DNA of 64,000 bases, taken from contig CANRIP010000008.1 in NCBI GenBank assembly GCA_947630715.1, positions 25,833 to 89,832 on the forward strand, given 5' to 3'. Below the pieces are notes generated by a model, which saw only the letters and a list, made by a program, of their open reading frames with translations, was not told the origin of the DNA and made no database searches. The position numbers and the translations under genes were made by a program. Source of the stretch: an uncultured Acetatifactor sp. (GTDB lineage: Bacteria; Bacillota; Clostridia; Lachnospirales; Lachnospiraceae). Shown in pieces: positions 35,533 through 44,800 of the stretch (the first letter of the stretch is position 1; every line of letters starts with the position of its first letter).

Positions 35533-35585
35533 TTGACAAACCGGAGCGGATGTTTTATCCTATCAGAAAGATAGAACATTTGTTC
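35533..35585 (+). promoter_or_regulatory. Promoter with LexA-type operator
   Basis: TTGACA (35533-35538), 17-bp spacer, TATCCT (35556-35561). GAACATTTGTTC (35574-35585) lies at the probable start site and fits the Firmicute LexA box GAAC-N4-GTTC. DNA-damage control is therefore inferred for the next gene. Confidence 0.6.
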
Positions 35586-35608
35586 GATACAACGAAACGG
35601 AGGCAGAC

Positions 35609-35992
35609 ATGGAAAAGAGAGCAGGCATGGCGGGATTTTTGGCTGTGACGGCTGCGCTGCTGTTGTTCACAGCCTTTTTGTGTGGAATGACGGTGAAAAG
35701 CCAGTCGGGTGCGGACGCAGTACAGGAGGGGGAATATTACCGGGCGAAAGAGCGGGAGCTGTCCTGCCTGGTCAGGGATTTCCTGAGCCGGGAAGGGATG
35801 GAAAACAGCGGCGTCACGGTGACGGGGACGGCGGATTCGGACGGGGAAAGAACCTTTACCGTCACCGTCCATCACGGCAGGATCGATGAAATGTGCGAGA
35901 CGCAACGGGAGGCGCTGAAAGCGGAACTGGAAAAGATCGGTATCCCGGACGTATCCGTTCCTGTCAGTTACCGGTTCCTTTTAGATTCCTGA
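35609..35992 (+). CDS. Small membrane-anchored protein under a LexA-type box
   Basis: A 127-residue protein of unknown family. Residues 8-28 form one hydrophobic helix (GFLAVTAALLLFTAFLCG); the rest (from KSQSGADAVQEG) is predicted outside the membrane, with a charged helix (YYRAKERELSCLVRDFLSRE) and a beta-rich half (TFTVTVHHGRID). RBS CGGAGG. The LexA-like box over its start site makes it a candidate SOS-induced membrane protein, possibly analogous in role to cell-division inhibitors such as YneA, but no LysM domain or sequence likeness is seen. Confidence 0.75.
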   Translation: MEKRAGMAGFLAVTAALLLFTAFLCGMTVKSQSGADAVQEGEYYRAKERELSCLVRDFLSREGMENSGVTVTGTADSDGERTFTVTVHHGRIDEMCETQREALKAELEKIGIPDVSVPVSYRFLLDS

Positions 35993-36002
35993 CAGGATTT
36001 GC

Positions 36003-36031
36003 ATGACATTTTGAAAAAATAGGGGTATACT
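36003..36031 (+). promoter_or_regulatory. Promoter of the DUF1653 gene
   Basis: ATGACA (36003-36008), 17-bp spacer, TATACT (36026-36031). Confidence 0.65.
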
Positions 36032-36061
36032 TTTCTTATGGAACAGAAAGGAGCTCCCAAA

Positions 36062-36745
36062 ATGTCATTTATTCCGAAACCACAGGAGATCTACAAGCAT
36101 TTTAAAGGGAATCTTTATCAGATTACGGCGGTCGCCCAGCACACCGAGACGGGGGAACAACTGGTGGTCTATCAGGCCCTGTACGGGGATTTTAAAACCT
36201 ATGCCAGACCCCTTGCCATGTTCACGGAAAGGCTGGATCGGAACAAATATCCCGATGCGTCCCAGGAATTCCGGTTCCAGTTGCAGGGGCCGGAGGCCCG
36301 GCGGCAGAAGGCGGAAATGGACGCTGACAGCGCTGCACCGGCAGAGAGCAAAAGCACTGAACCGACAGAGGGAAACAGCGCTGAAACGGCGGGCGGAAAA
36401 AACGCCGGAGCTGCCGCGGAGAGCAAAAGCGTCGAAACTGCCGCAGGCGAGAAATGCTCTGAACCGGCGGGCGGAAAAAACGCCGAAACCGCCGCAGACG
36501 AGAAAAGCGCGGAAGGAGAGTTTGTTCCCGACCCGCTGGTGCTGGAATTTTTGGACGCGGACGAATACGGGCAGAAACTGAACATCCTGGCCGCCCTTCA
36601 CCATCGCATCACCAATGACATGATTACCACCATGGCTGTTTCCTGCGACCTGGAGATCAATGACGGCGATGTTGAGGAACGCTACGAATCCTTAAAGACC
36701 TGCCTTATCACCCGGGAACGCTACGAGTGCAACAGAATCCGGTAG
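36062..36745 (+). CDS. DUF1653 protein with repetitive central region
   Basis: A 227-residue protein. Residues 1-70 form a DUF1653 domain (PKPQEIYKHFKGNLYQITAV; LVVYQALYGDFKTYARPLAM). Residues about 85-155 are a low-complexity region with imperfect AESKS/TAGGKNA repeats, a sign of replication slippage. The C-terminal 70 residues (LEFLDADEYGQKLNILAALH; TCLITRERYECNRIR) form a separate helical domain. DUF1653 has no established function. ATG 36062 is chosen because AAAGGAG is 8 bp before it; an earlier ATG at 36038 lacks a site. Confidence 0.83.
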   Translation: MSFIPKPQEIYKHFKGNLYQITAVAQHTETGEQLVVYQALYGDFKTYARPLAMFTERLDRNKYPDASQEFRFQLQGPEARRQKAEMDADSAAPAESKSTEPTEGNSAETAGGKNAGAAAESKSVETAAGEKCSEPAGGKNAETAADEKSAEGEFVPDPLVLEFLDADEYGQKLNILAALHHRITNDMITTMAVSCDLEINDGDVEERYESLKTCLITRERYECNRIR

Positions 36746-36834
36746 AAATCTGAAAAGAACCTTTGAAAAGCGGATCTCCCCAAGCAAGAGCAGCCGATGC
36801 CGCCTGGCGGCAGTCGGGGCGGAAGGGAGCGCGT

Positions 36835-37779
36835 ATGGCGTACGAATTGGACAAAAAAATGGTGATCGGCGTTTCTTCCCGGGCGCTGTTTGACCTGACG
36901 GTGGAAAATGAAATCTTCGAGACGCAGGGCCTTCAGGCATATTGCAGTTATCAGGTGGAGCATGAACAGGAGATTCTGAAACCCGGGCCGGGGTTTCAGT
37001 TGATTAAATCCCTTCTTAAGCTGAACGAATCCGTACCGGATCGGGATCTGGTGGAAGTGATCATTATGTCCCGCAACAGCCCGGATACATCTCTCAGGGT
37101 ATTTAACACCATCGCCCATTACGGCCTGCCGATTACCCGTTCCGTGCTGGTGAGCGGCGCCTCCCTTGCCCCTTACCTGGCGGCGTTTCACACTGACCTG
37201 TTTCTCTCCGCTTATGAGGACGACGTGCAGAGCGCCATTGACAGCGGGATTGCCGCCGGCATCATCTGTACGGAGAGGACGGAGCAGATCATTCCCATGC
37301 CAACGTCCCAGATCCGCATGGCGTTCGACGGAGACGCGGTGCTGTTTGCCGACGAATCCGAGCTGATTTACAGGGAGCGGGGGCTGGATGCCTTTGAGGA
37401 AAACGAAAAGCTCCATGCCAGGGAGCCTCTGGCGGAGGGGCCCTTCGCCCGGTTTTTAAAGAAACTGTCGGATCTTCAAAGGGAGCTTGGGACGCAGGAC
37501 TGCCCGATCCGGACGGCCCTTGTGACCTCCCGCAGCGCCCCGGCCCATGAGCGGGTGATTCGCACCATGCGGGCGTGGAACGTAAGGGTGGACGAGGCCT
37601 TTTTTCTGGGAGGCCTGGAAAAAAAGGATGTGCTCAAGGCGTTTGGCGCGCAGATCTTTTTCGACGATCAGTCGGCGCACACCGTAAGCGCGTCCCTGGC
37701 GGTGCCTTCCGCCAGAGTGCCCTACAACAGCTCGGGAGGGATGCAGCGGCTGCAGATGTCCGCGCAGGTTTCAGGATAG
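36835..37779 (+). CDS. Cytosolic 5'-nucleotidase (NT5C1-like)
   Basis: A 314-residue soluble enzyme. Signatures of the cytosolic 5'-nucleotidase I family are GVSSRALFDL near 12, IMSRNSPDTSLRVFNTI, AFDGDAVLFADESE near 163 (HAD-type metal site) and FFLGGLEKKDVLKAFGAQIF, with IFFDDQ acting as HAD motif IV. It hydrolyses nucleoside monophosphates such as AMP. RBS GGAAGGGAG precedes ATG 36835. It lies 60 bp before the SfsA-MutY fusion. Substrate range is inferred from family. Confidence 0.85.
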   Translation: MAYELDKKMVIGVSSRALFDLTVENEIFETQGLQAYCSYQVEHEQEILKPGPGFQLIKSLLKLNESVPDRDLVEVIIMSRNSPDTSLRVFNTIAHYGLPITRSVLVSGASLAPYLAAFHTDLFLSAYEDDVQSAIDSGIAAGIICTERTEQIIPMPTSQIRMAFDGDAVLFADESELIYRERGLDAFEENEKLHAREPLAEGPFARFLKKLSDLQRELGTQDCPIRTALVTSRSAPAHERVIRTMRAWNVRVDEAFFLGGLEKKDVLKAFGAQIFFDDQSAHTVSASLAVPSARVPYNSSGGMQRLQMSAQVSG

Positions 37780-37838
37780 AGGGCTGAGACGAAAGGAGCC
37801 CGGCGGGGGATCATGCCGCCGGATCCGGGGAGAAAAAC

Positions 37839-39695
37839 ATGCAGTATCAACAGATTGTGGAGGGGCGTTTTGCGGAACGCCCCAATCGCTTTATCGCCCG
37901 TGTGCGGATCGGGGAACGGACGGAGACGGTTCATGTGAAGAACACCGGCAGATGCCGGGAGCTTTTGGTGAAGGACGCTTTGGTCTATCTGGAGAAATGT
38001 CCCGGGCCGGGCCGCTCCACCGCCTACGACCTGGTGGCGGTAAAGAAGGGGGAACGGATCATCAATATGGATTCCCAGGCCCCCAACAAAGCCGTGGAGG
38101 AATGGCTGCGGTCCGGCGGCCTCTTTGACGGCGTAAAACAGGTGCGCCCGGAGACAAAATACGGGAATTCCCGGTTTGATTTCTATGTGGAGACGGAAAC
38201 CGAAAAGATTTTTCTGGAGGTGAAGGGGGTCACCCTGGAGGAAGACGGGGTGGTACGTTTCCCGGACGCTCCCTCCCAGAGAGCGGTGAAACACATGGAA
38301 GAACTTGTGGCGGCAAAGCGCCAAGGCTACCGCGCCCTTGTGATCTTTGTGGTGCAGATGGAGAAGGTGGCGTATTTTGCGCCCAACCGGGATACTCACC
38401 CGGAATTTGCACAGGCTTTGTGCCGGGCCGCGGACGAAGGGGTGGAGGTGCTGGCCTATGACTGTGCGGTGACGCCGGATTCCATGCGGATCAACCGGCC
38501 GGTGCCGGTGGCGCTTTGGGAAAGGGCTCGGGAGCCCGCCGACGCTGGCCCCTGTGGAAAAAATTCGGAGGATGTTAAGAAAACCTTAAGGTTTCCGGAG
38601 CTATCTGCCATTCCCAGACCGCTTTTTCTGTGGTATGATAAGAACAGACGGATTCTGCCCTGGCGGGAGGATCCTGCGCCGTACCGGGTATGGATCTCGG
38701 AAATCATGCTGCAACAGACCCGGGTGGAGGCGGTAAAACCTTATTTTGAACGGTTCCTGCAAGCCTACCCCGATATAGAGGCGCTGGCGGACGCGGACCC
38801 GGAGGAACTTTTAAAGCTCTGGGAGGGGCTTGGGTATTATAACCGGGCCCGGAATCTGAAACAGGCGGCCGAGCAGATCCGAACCTGTTTCGGCGGCCGG
38901 ATGCCGGATGAGTACGGGGAGCTTTTGAAACTGAAGGGAATCGGCAGCTATACGGCGGGAGCCATCGCCTCCATCGCTTATGGCAGGGCGGTCCCGGCGG
39001 TGGACGGAAATGTGCTGAGAGTGCTGTCGCGGCTGCGGGCGGACGAGCGTCCCGTCACCGACCCGGCGGTAAAGGCCTCTGTGGAGAAGGAACTGGCGGA
39101 GGCAATGCCGAAGGACAGGCCCGGGGACTTTAATCAGGCCATGATGGAGCTGGGCGCATGCGTGTGTATTCCCAACGGGGCCCCTCTGTGCGGGGAGTGC
39201 CCTCTGGGGGAGATGTGCCTGGCGCACAGGCTCCATAAGGAGTCCGCTTACCCGGTCAAGGCCGGCAAAAAGCCCAGGCGGATCGAGGAAAAGACGGTTC
39301 TGGTGGTTCGGGATGAAAACCGGATTGCCATTCGGAAAAGACCGGACAAAGGGCTGCTTGCGGGAATGTACGAGCTGCCCTGGCTGGAGGGATTTCAAAC
39401 CGCCCAACGGGCGGCGCGTTATCTGGAGGACAACGGCATCGGCGTCCTGCGGATCCGGCCCCTTCCAGATGCCGTCCATATCTTTACCCACAGGGAATGG
39501 CATATGAAGGGGTACCTGATCAGGGCGGACGAGCTGGACCGGAGGCCCCCGGGAGAGGAAATCGGGGATTGGATTTATATCGAGCCCAGGCAGACCGCCA
39601 AGCAATATCCCATACCGTCCGCATTTGACGCTTACGCGGAGTTTCTGCGGGCCGGAACCGGGAAAAGGAAACACAGGGAGGAAGGGAAAAAGTGA
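37839..39695 (+). CDS. SfsA-MutY fusion protein
   Basis: A continuous 618-residue frame. Residues 1-230 form a complete SfsA domain, with D114 and E127-x-K129 in RFDFYV/FLEVKG matching a PD-(D/E)xK nuclease-like site. Residues 255-610 form MutY adenine glycosylase: E288 in ISEIMLQQTRVE, D389 in VDGNVLRVLSR, the 4Fe-4S cysteines in CIPNGAPLCGECPLGEMC, and a C-terminal NUDIX-like lesion-recognition domain (VLVVRDENRIAIRKRP). MutY removes A opposite 8-oxoG. SfsA has been called a sugar-fermentation regulator; the fusion suggests a DNA role. A glycosyltransferase start overlaps its stop codon. Confidence 0.93.
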   Translation: MQYQQIVEGRFAERPNRFIARVRIGERTETVHVKNTGRCRELLVKDALVYLEKCPGPGRSTAYDLVAVKKGERIINMDSQAPNKAVEEWLRSGGLFDGVKQVRPETKYGNSRFDFYVETETEKIFLEVKGVTLEEDGVVRFPDAPSQRAVKHMEELVAAKRQGYRALVIFVVQMEKVAYFAPNRDTHPEFAQALCRAADEGVEVLAYDCAVTPDSMRINRPVPVALWERAREPADAGPCGKNSEDVKKTLRFPELSAIPRPLFLWYDKNRRILPWREDPAPYRVWISEIMLQQTRVEAVKPYFERFLQAYPDIEALADADPEELLKLWEGLGYYNRARNLKQAAEQIRTCFGGRMPDEYGELLKLKGIGSYTAGAIASIAYGRAVPAVDGNVLRVLSRLRADERPVTDPAVKASVEKELAEAMPKDRPGDFNQAMMELGACVCIPNGAPLCGECPLGEMCLAHRLHKESAYPVKAGKKPRRIEEKTVLVVRDENRIAIRKRPDKGLLAGMYELPWLEGFQTAQRAARYLEDNGIGVLRIRPLPDAVHIFTHREWHMKGYLIRADELDRRPPGEEIGDWIYIEPRQTAKQYPIPSAFDAYAEFLRAGTGKRKHREEGKK

Positions 39696-40720
39696 AACTG
39701 CTATCGATCGCGATACCGTGCTATAATTCCGAACCATATATGAGAAAGTGTATCGATTCGCTGCTGACGGGCGGGGAGGACGTGGAAATCATCATTGTGG
39801 ACGATGGCTCCCACAGAGATCAAACCGCTCAAATTGCCGATGAATACGCCAGTCGCTATCCCTCCGTGGTAAAGGCGATCCATCAGGAGAACGGAGGTCA
39901 CGGCTGTGCGGTGAACACGGGGATTGCGGCTGCCACGGGGCTGTATTTCAAGGTGGTGGACAGCGATGACTGGGTGAAGGAGGACGCCTATCAGCAGGTT
40001 CTGGATACCCTGCGCAGCCTCGCCGGGGGAGACAAGGCTCTGGACATGCTCATCTGCAACTACGTCTATGAAAAAGAGGGGGAAAAGCGGAAAAAAGTCA
40101 TTCAGTACCGTCATACCCTTCCCAGGGATGAGATGTTTACCTGGGAAGACTGCCGCCATTTCCTGAAGGGACATTATATTCTGATGCACTCCGTGATTTT
40201 CCGCACCAGGCTGTTAAGGGAGTGCGGGCTGAAACTGCCGGAACATACCTTTTATGTGGACAATCTTTATGTCTTCGAGCCCCTGCCCTATGTGAAAAAC
40301 ATGTATTATCTGGACGTGAATTTCTATCGTTATTACATAGGCCGGGAGGATCAGTCCGTCAATGAGGAAGTGATGATTTCCCGGATCGATCAGCAGCTTA
40401 AGGTGAACCGGATCATGATCGACTACCTGACGGAGAAAAAAGGGGAGCTGGTTCGGAATAAGCGCAGATATCAGTACATGCGCAATTATCTGGAAATCAT
40501 TACAACGGTATCCTCCGTGCTGTTAATCCGATCCGGAACCGAGGAAAACCTGGAAAAGAAAAAAGAACTCTGGAAGTATTTAAAGGAAAAGGACAGAAAG
40601 CTGTACGCCTGGATGCGAAGCGGCATCATGGGCGGCACCATGAATCTGCCGGGACGGGGGGGACGCCGGATTTCCGTGCGCGCCTATCAGATCTGCCAGA
40701 AGATTTTTAAATTTAATTGA
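39692..40720 (+). CDS. Family 2 glycosyltransferase
   Basis: A 342-residue GT-A enzyme. LLSIAIPCYNSEPYMRKCID opens the protein; EIIIVDDGSHRDQT and KVVDSDDWV supply the nucleotide and metal (DxD-like SDD) sites. No membrane helices follow, so it is a soluble or peripheral transferase for surface polysaccharide or teichoic-type polymers. It starts at GTG 39692, overlapping the previous stop (GTGA), with AGGGAGGAAGGG upstream, so translation is coupled to the SfsA-MutY gene. Donor and acceptor are unknown. Confidence 0.92.
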   Translation: MKLLSIAIPCYNSEPYMRKCIDSLLTGGEDVEIIIVDDGSHRDQTAQIADEYASRYPSVVKAIHQENGGHGCAVNTGIAAATGLYFKVVDSDDWVKEDAYQQVLDTLRSLAGGDKALDMLICNYVYEKEGEKRKKVIQYRHTLPRDEMFTWEDCRHFLKGHYILMHSVIFRTRLLRECGLKLPEHTFYVDNLYVFEPLPYVKNMYYLDVNFYRYYIGREDQSVNEEVMISRIDQQLKVNRIMIDYLTEKKGELVRNKRRYQYMRNYLEIITTVSSVLLIRSGTEENLEKKKELWKYLKEKDRKLYAWMRSGIMGGTMNLPGRGGRRISVRAYQICQKIFKFN

Positions 40721-40832
40721 TATTTGAAAGCCCTCCGGTCTGGGAAAAGCCCTCCGGTTCCACGCTGCGGGCCGCCAGGTTCAGAACGGAAATCCCAATC
40801 GCTGCAAACAAAAATAACAAACAACGAACAAC

Positions 40833-40862
40833 AAAAAACGGTCCCGCACAGTGCCGGGACCG
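40833..40862 (-). terminator. Terminator of the PAP2 gene
   Basis: On the minus strand: CGGTCCCG stem, CGGGACCG partner, then TTTTTT. It may also stop the convergent glycosyltransferase transcript weakly. Confidence 0.85.
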
Positions 40863-40867
40863 TCGCT

Positions 40868-41554
40868 TTATTCGTGCTGAGGCGTCCGCTGAGGGCGAGG
40901 GGCAAAAAGCCGATCCCTGCGGTATACAAGCGCATACATGACGGCCGCCATAATCAGTCCCGTCACCACGTCGAACACGGAGTGCTGCTTTAAGAACATG
41001 GTGGAGAGAATGATGGAAACAGCCAGGATCAGGGAGCCGCGCCGGATCCATTTCCTGGAGGAAAGCTCCCGGCAGTGCATCACCGCAAAATGGGCGCCCA
41101 GAGAGTTGTACACATGGATGCTGGGCCAGAGATTCGTGGGCGTGTCCGTGCGCCAGAGCGCCGCCACCAGTTGGGAGAAAACATTGTCCCTGGGGAGCGC
41201 CGCAGGGCGCAGATGATGTCCGTTGGGCCAGAGGGTGGAAACGATCAGGAAGATCGTCATACCCGTTATTAAAAAGACGCAGGTCTTATCATATTCCTGT
41301 CTGTCGCGCAGAACCAGATAGATCACCACCGCGGCCACATATCCAAACCAGAGAAGGTAAGGGATGATGAACACTTCGCAGAAAGGAATATAATCATCCA
41401 GCGCTACATGAATCACCCGGTAATTCGTCACATCCTGCTCCAGCCAGGCAAACCAGATCAGATACACCACCAGGAAGACCAGCATGGGAATGGCATGCCT
41501 GAATCTGGCAAACAGAAAGCCGATTTTACTATTTTTGCGTTCCGACACTTTCAT
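40868..41554 (-). CDS. PAP2-family phosphatase, membrane
   Basis: A 228-residue protein with about six helices. WPSIHVYNSLGA supplies motif 2 (PSxH) and STMFLKQHSVFDVVTG motif 3 (HxxxD) of the PAP2 superfamily; a clear motif 1 (KxxxxxxRP) is not seen, as in the AUR1-like inositolphosphotransferase branch. It may remove phosphate from undecaprenyl or other lipid phosphates, or act as a transferase. ATG 41554 is chosen for GGAG eight bases upstream; the longer frame is proline-serine rich and lacks an RBS. Confidence 0.85.
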   Translation of the reverse strand: MKVSERKNSKIGFLFARFRHAIPMLVFLVVYLIWFAWLEQDVTNYRVIHVALDDYIPFCEVFIIPYLLWFGYVAAVVIYLVLRDRQEYDKTCVFLITGMTIFLIVSTLWPNGHHLRPAALPRDNVFSQLVAALWRTDTPTNLWPSIHVYNSLGAHFAVMHCRELSSRKWIRRGSLILAVSIILSTMFLKQHSVFDVVTGLIMAAVMYALVYRRDRLFAPRPQRTPQHE

Positions 41555-41807
41555 TTCATCATCTCCGGTCCGTTCGGACCCTGTCTTTTTTCTGAATATC
41601 AACTTTAGTATAGCCCGGAAAATGAAAAAATCAACTGTTTTTTTCGATTCTTTTAAATTCTTCAGAAAATCTTCAGATGTTTGCAGGGAGAACCCCCGGA
41701 CGCTGCCTGAGAATGCGGCAGGAGATGCTCGGCTTGGCGGGAGACTGCTCGGCGGGAGACTGCTCAACGGCTCGGCGGCTCGGTAGGAGACTGCCCGCCG
41801 GCGTTAT
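41555..41807. repeat. Intergenic region with 15-bp repeats
   Basis: Holds two perfect tandem copies of GGCGGGAGACTGCTC (41736-41765) and a diverged third (GGTAGGAGACTGCCC, 41782-41796). An AT-rich part (41580-41690) is the upstream region of the PAP2 gene; no certain promoter is seen for it. Confidence 0.7.
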
Positions 41808-41836
41808 TTGACGAGGCCGGGGGAATCTGTTAGAAT
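41808..41836 (+). promoter_or_regulatory. Promoter of the GH39-GH43 gene
   Basis: TTGACG (41808-41813), 17-bp spacer, TAGAAT (41831-41836) with an extended TG. Confidence 0.75.
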
Positions 41837-41874
41837 GAAAGAAAACAACAGATGTTCCGGAATGGAGGATCGGG

Positions 41875-44800
41875 ATGAAAAAATTGGATCTTTTGCGAAC
41901 GGAAACCGTGCCGTTCCACAACAACGTTGATTTCTGCGTGGGAACGGGACGCATGGGGCTTGCTCTGCATAAAGAATATCAGGATCAGTTGAAACTGGTG
42001 CAGGAATACATCGGGTTTCAGCACATCCGCGGCCATGGGCTGTTCTGCGACGACATGGCCATCTATCAGGAGGAAAGAGACGGAGAAGTTTCCTATAATT
42101 ATACTTATCTGGACAGGGTCATGGACGATTACCGCCGCCTGGGTCTGAAACCTTTTCTGGAGCTGGGCTTTATGCCCCGGAAACTGGCCAGCGGGACTCA
42201 GACTGTTTTTTATTGGAAGGGGAATGTGACGCCTCCCTCCTCCTACCAGGCGTGGGAGGACATGGTCAAGGCCCTTCTGGAGCATCTGTGCGACCGGTAC
42301 GGCAGGGAGGAGACGGTGACGTGGCCCGTGGAGGTCTGGAACGAACCCAATCTGCCGGGATTCTGGGAAAACGCCGACATGGAGGAATACTTTAAGCTGT
42401 TTCACCGCACGTTCCTTGCGGTGAAGGAAGTGGACGGGCGTTTCCGGGTGGGCGGCCCCGCCGTCTGCGGGGGAACCGATGAAAAATGGATCCGGGCGTT
42501 TCTGGAATACTGCGACAAAAACCGTCTGCCGGTGGACTTTGTGACCAGGCACCACTATACCACCCAGCTTCCGGAGCAGGTGGGGCATTACGGCTACGCG
42601 GAGCTGATGCGGGCCCAGGAGGGCTTTGACAATTTAAAGACCACCCGGGACATCATCGACGGCTTTCCCCGGTACAGGGGCCTTCCGATCCATATTACGG
42701 AGTTTAACACCTCCTATATTCCCAACTGCCCCCTTCACGACACCAACCAAAACGCGGCGTATCTGGCCAGACAGCTTGCCCGTCTGGGGGAGGGCAACGA
42801 ATCCTGGTCCTACTGGACCTTCGGGGACGTGTTTGAGGAACAGGGGGTTCCCTTTACTCCCTTCCACGGCGGTTTCGGCCTTGTGGCCAACGGCTGTATC
42901 CCCAAGCCCACCTTCTGGACCTTTGTGTTCTTTAAAAAGCTGAAGGAGCGGCCGGGCCGGTGTATCTACCGGGACGACGACGCCGTGGTCATGCGATTAC
43001 AGGACGGCAGTCTGCGGGGCGTCCTCTGGAATACGTGCGACAGGCGGCAGGGGGAGTCCCTGGATTTTGAACTGACCCTGCCGGGAGAGGGAGGGCTGGT
43101 GACCAGGCTGGTGGACGAGGACAGTTGCAACCCCTTAAAGCTGTGGCATGACATGGGAGAGCCGGCGAACCTTTCCGGGGAACAGACCCGGCTGCTTCGG
43201 GAAAGCGCCTTCCCTCTGACGCGGAGCAGGAGAATCTATGAGAGAAACGGCAGAACCGCCGTAACCTTTCGGCTGAAGGAAAACGCGGTGCTGTATGTCC
43301 AGTGGACGCCGGAGCCGGTGAAACCGGACAGGGGATATTCCTATGAGAGAGCCCTTCAGTACCCGGATCTGAATCCGATTCTGCGGCTGGATTACCCGGA
43401 TCCGGACGTGATCCGGGTGGGGGATACCTATTATATGGTAAGCACCACCATGCACTTTATGCCGGGCTGCCAGATCTTGCGTTCCTACGATTTGAAAAAC
43501 TGGGAGCACGTCTCCTATGTCTATGAGACTTTGGACGGCACTCCCGCCCAGAGGCTGGAGGGAGAGGAATCCATTTACGGCAAGGGGATGTGGGCGGCGT
43601 CCCTGCGCTGGCACAAGGGAACCTTTTACGTCAGCTTTGTGGCGAATGACACCCATAAGACCTACCTCTACACGGCGGACGCCCCGGAGGGGCCCTGGGA
43701 GAAACGGCAGATCCAGGGATTTTACCATGACGGCTCCCTTCTGTTCGACGACGACGGGAAGGTTTATATCGCCTACGGCAACCGGGACATCTACATCACC
43801 CAGTTAAAAGAGGATCTCAGCGGCCCTCTCCCGGGAGGCCTTCACAGGCTGGCCGTAAGCGACCAGGGAAACCCCTTCCTGGGCTATGAGGGGACGCATT
43901 TTTATAAGATCAACGGGAGATATTACCTCTTTTTCATCCATTCCAGACGGGACAGATGGCGCAGAACCCAGGCCTGCTTTGCGGCGGATTCCCTGGAGGG
44001 GGAATTCACCGGAGGGGACGTGCTGGACGACGACAGGGGGTTCTGCGGCCAGGGCGTGGCCCAGGGCGGCATTGTGGACACCCCGGAGGGGGACTATTAC
44101 GCCCTGCTGTTTCAGGACAGCGGGGCCGTGGGAAGAATTCCGGTGCTGGTGCCCGTGACCTGGCGGGAAGGAAGGCCGGTATTCGGGGAAAACGGCAGGA
44201 TCCCGGAAACCTTTCCTCTCCCGGTGACAAGGCCCGGACATGTGTACCGGCCGCTGGTGGAAAGCGACGACTTTAAGGGAGAGCTGAAAGCTTGCTGGCA
44301 GTTTAACCATGAGCCGGACAAAAGCCTGATTTTCCATGACAGGGAAAAGGGGCTGTGGCAGGTGGAAACGGGAAAGCTGTGCAAAAATCTCACCCAGGCA
44401 AAGAACACCTTAACCCAGAGGATGCTCTATCCCGGCTGCGCCGGGGAAGTCACGGTGGACGGGTCAAATCTCCGGGAAGGGGACTACGCGGGACTGTGCG
44501 CCCTTCAGGGGCAGTACGGCATGATCGCCCTGACCCGCAGGGAGGGAAAGCTGCTGCTTGTGACGCTGAGCGCCTCCGGGGAGGACGGGGCCGAAACCGG
44601 GAAGGGGGAGACGCAACGGGTGCTGGCCGCCCTGGAGGACGTCAATCCCGGGAAGGAACGGGTCAGGCTCAGGCTGGAGGCCGACTTTACCCGGATGCGC
44701 GACCGGGTTGCCTTTTCTTATTGGAAGGAAGGGGAGGACGGCAAGGGCTGGCTGGGAAAATGGATCGGCGCGGGGGAGCAGCCTGTGGCGTTTCGGCTGG

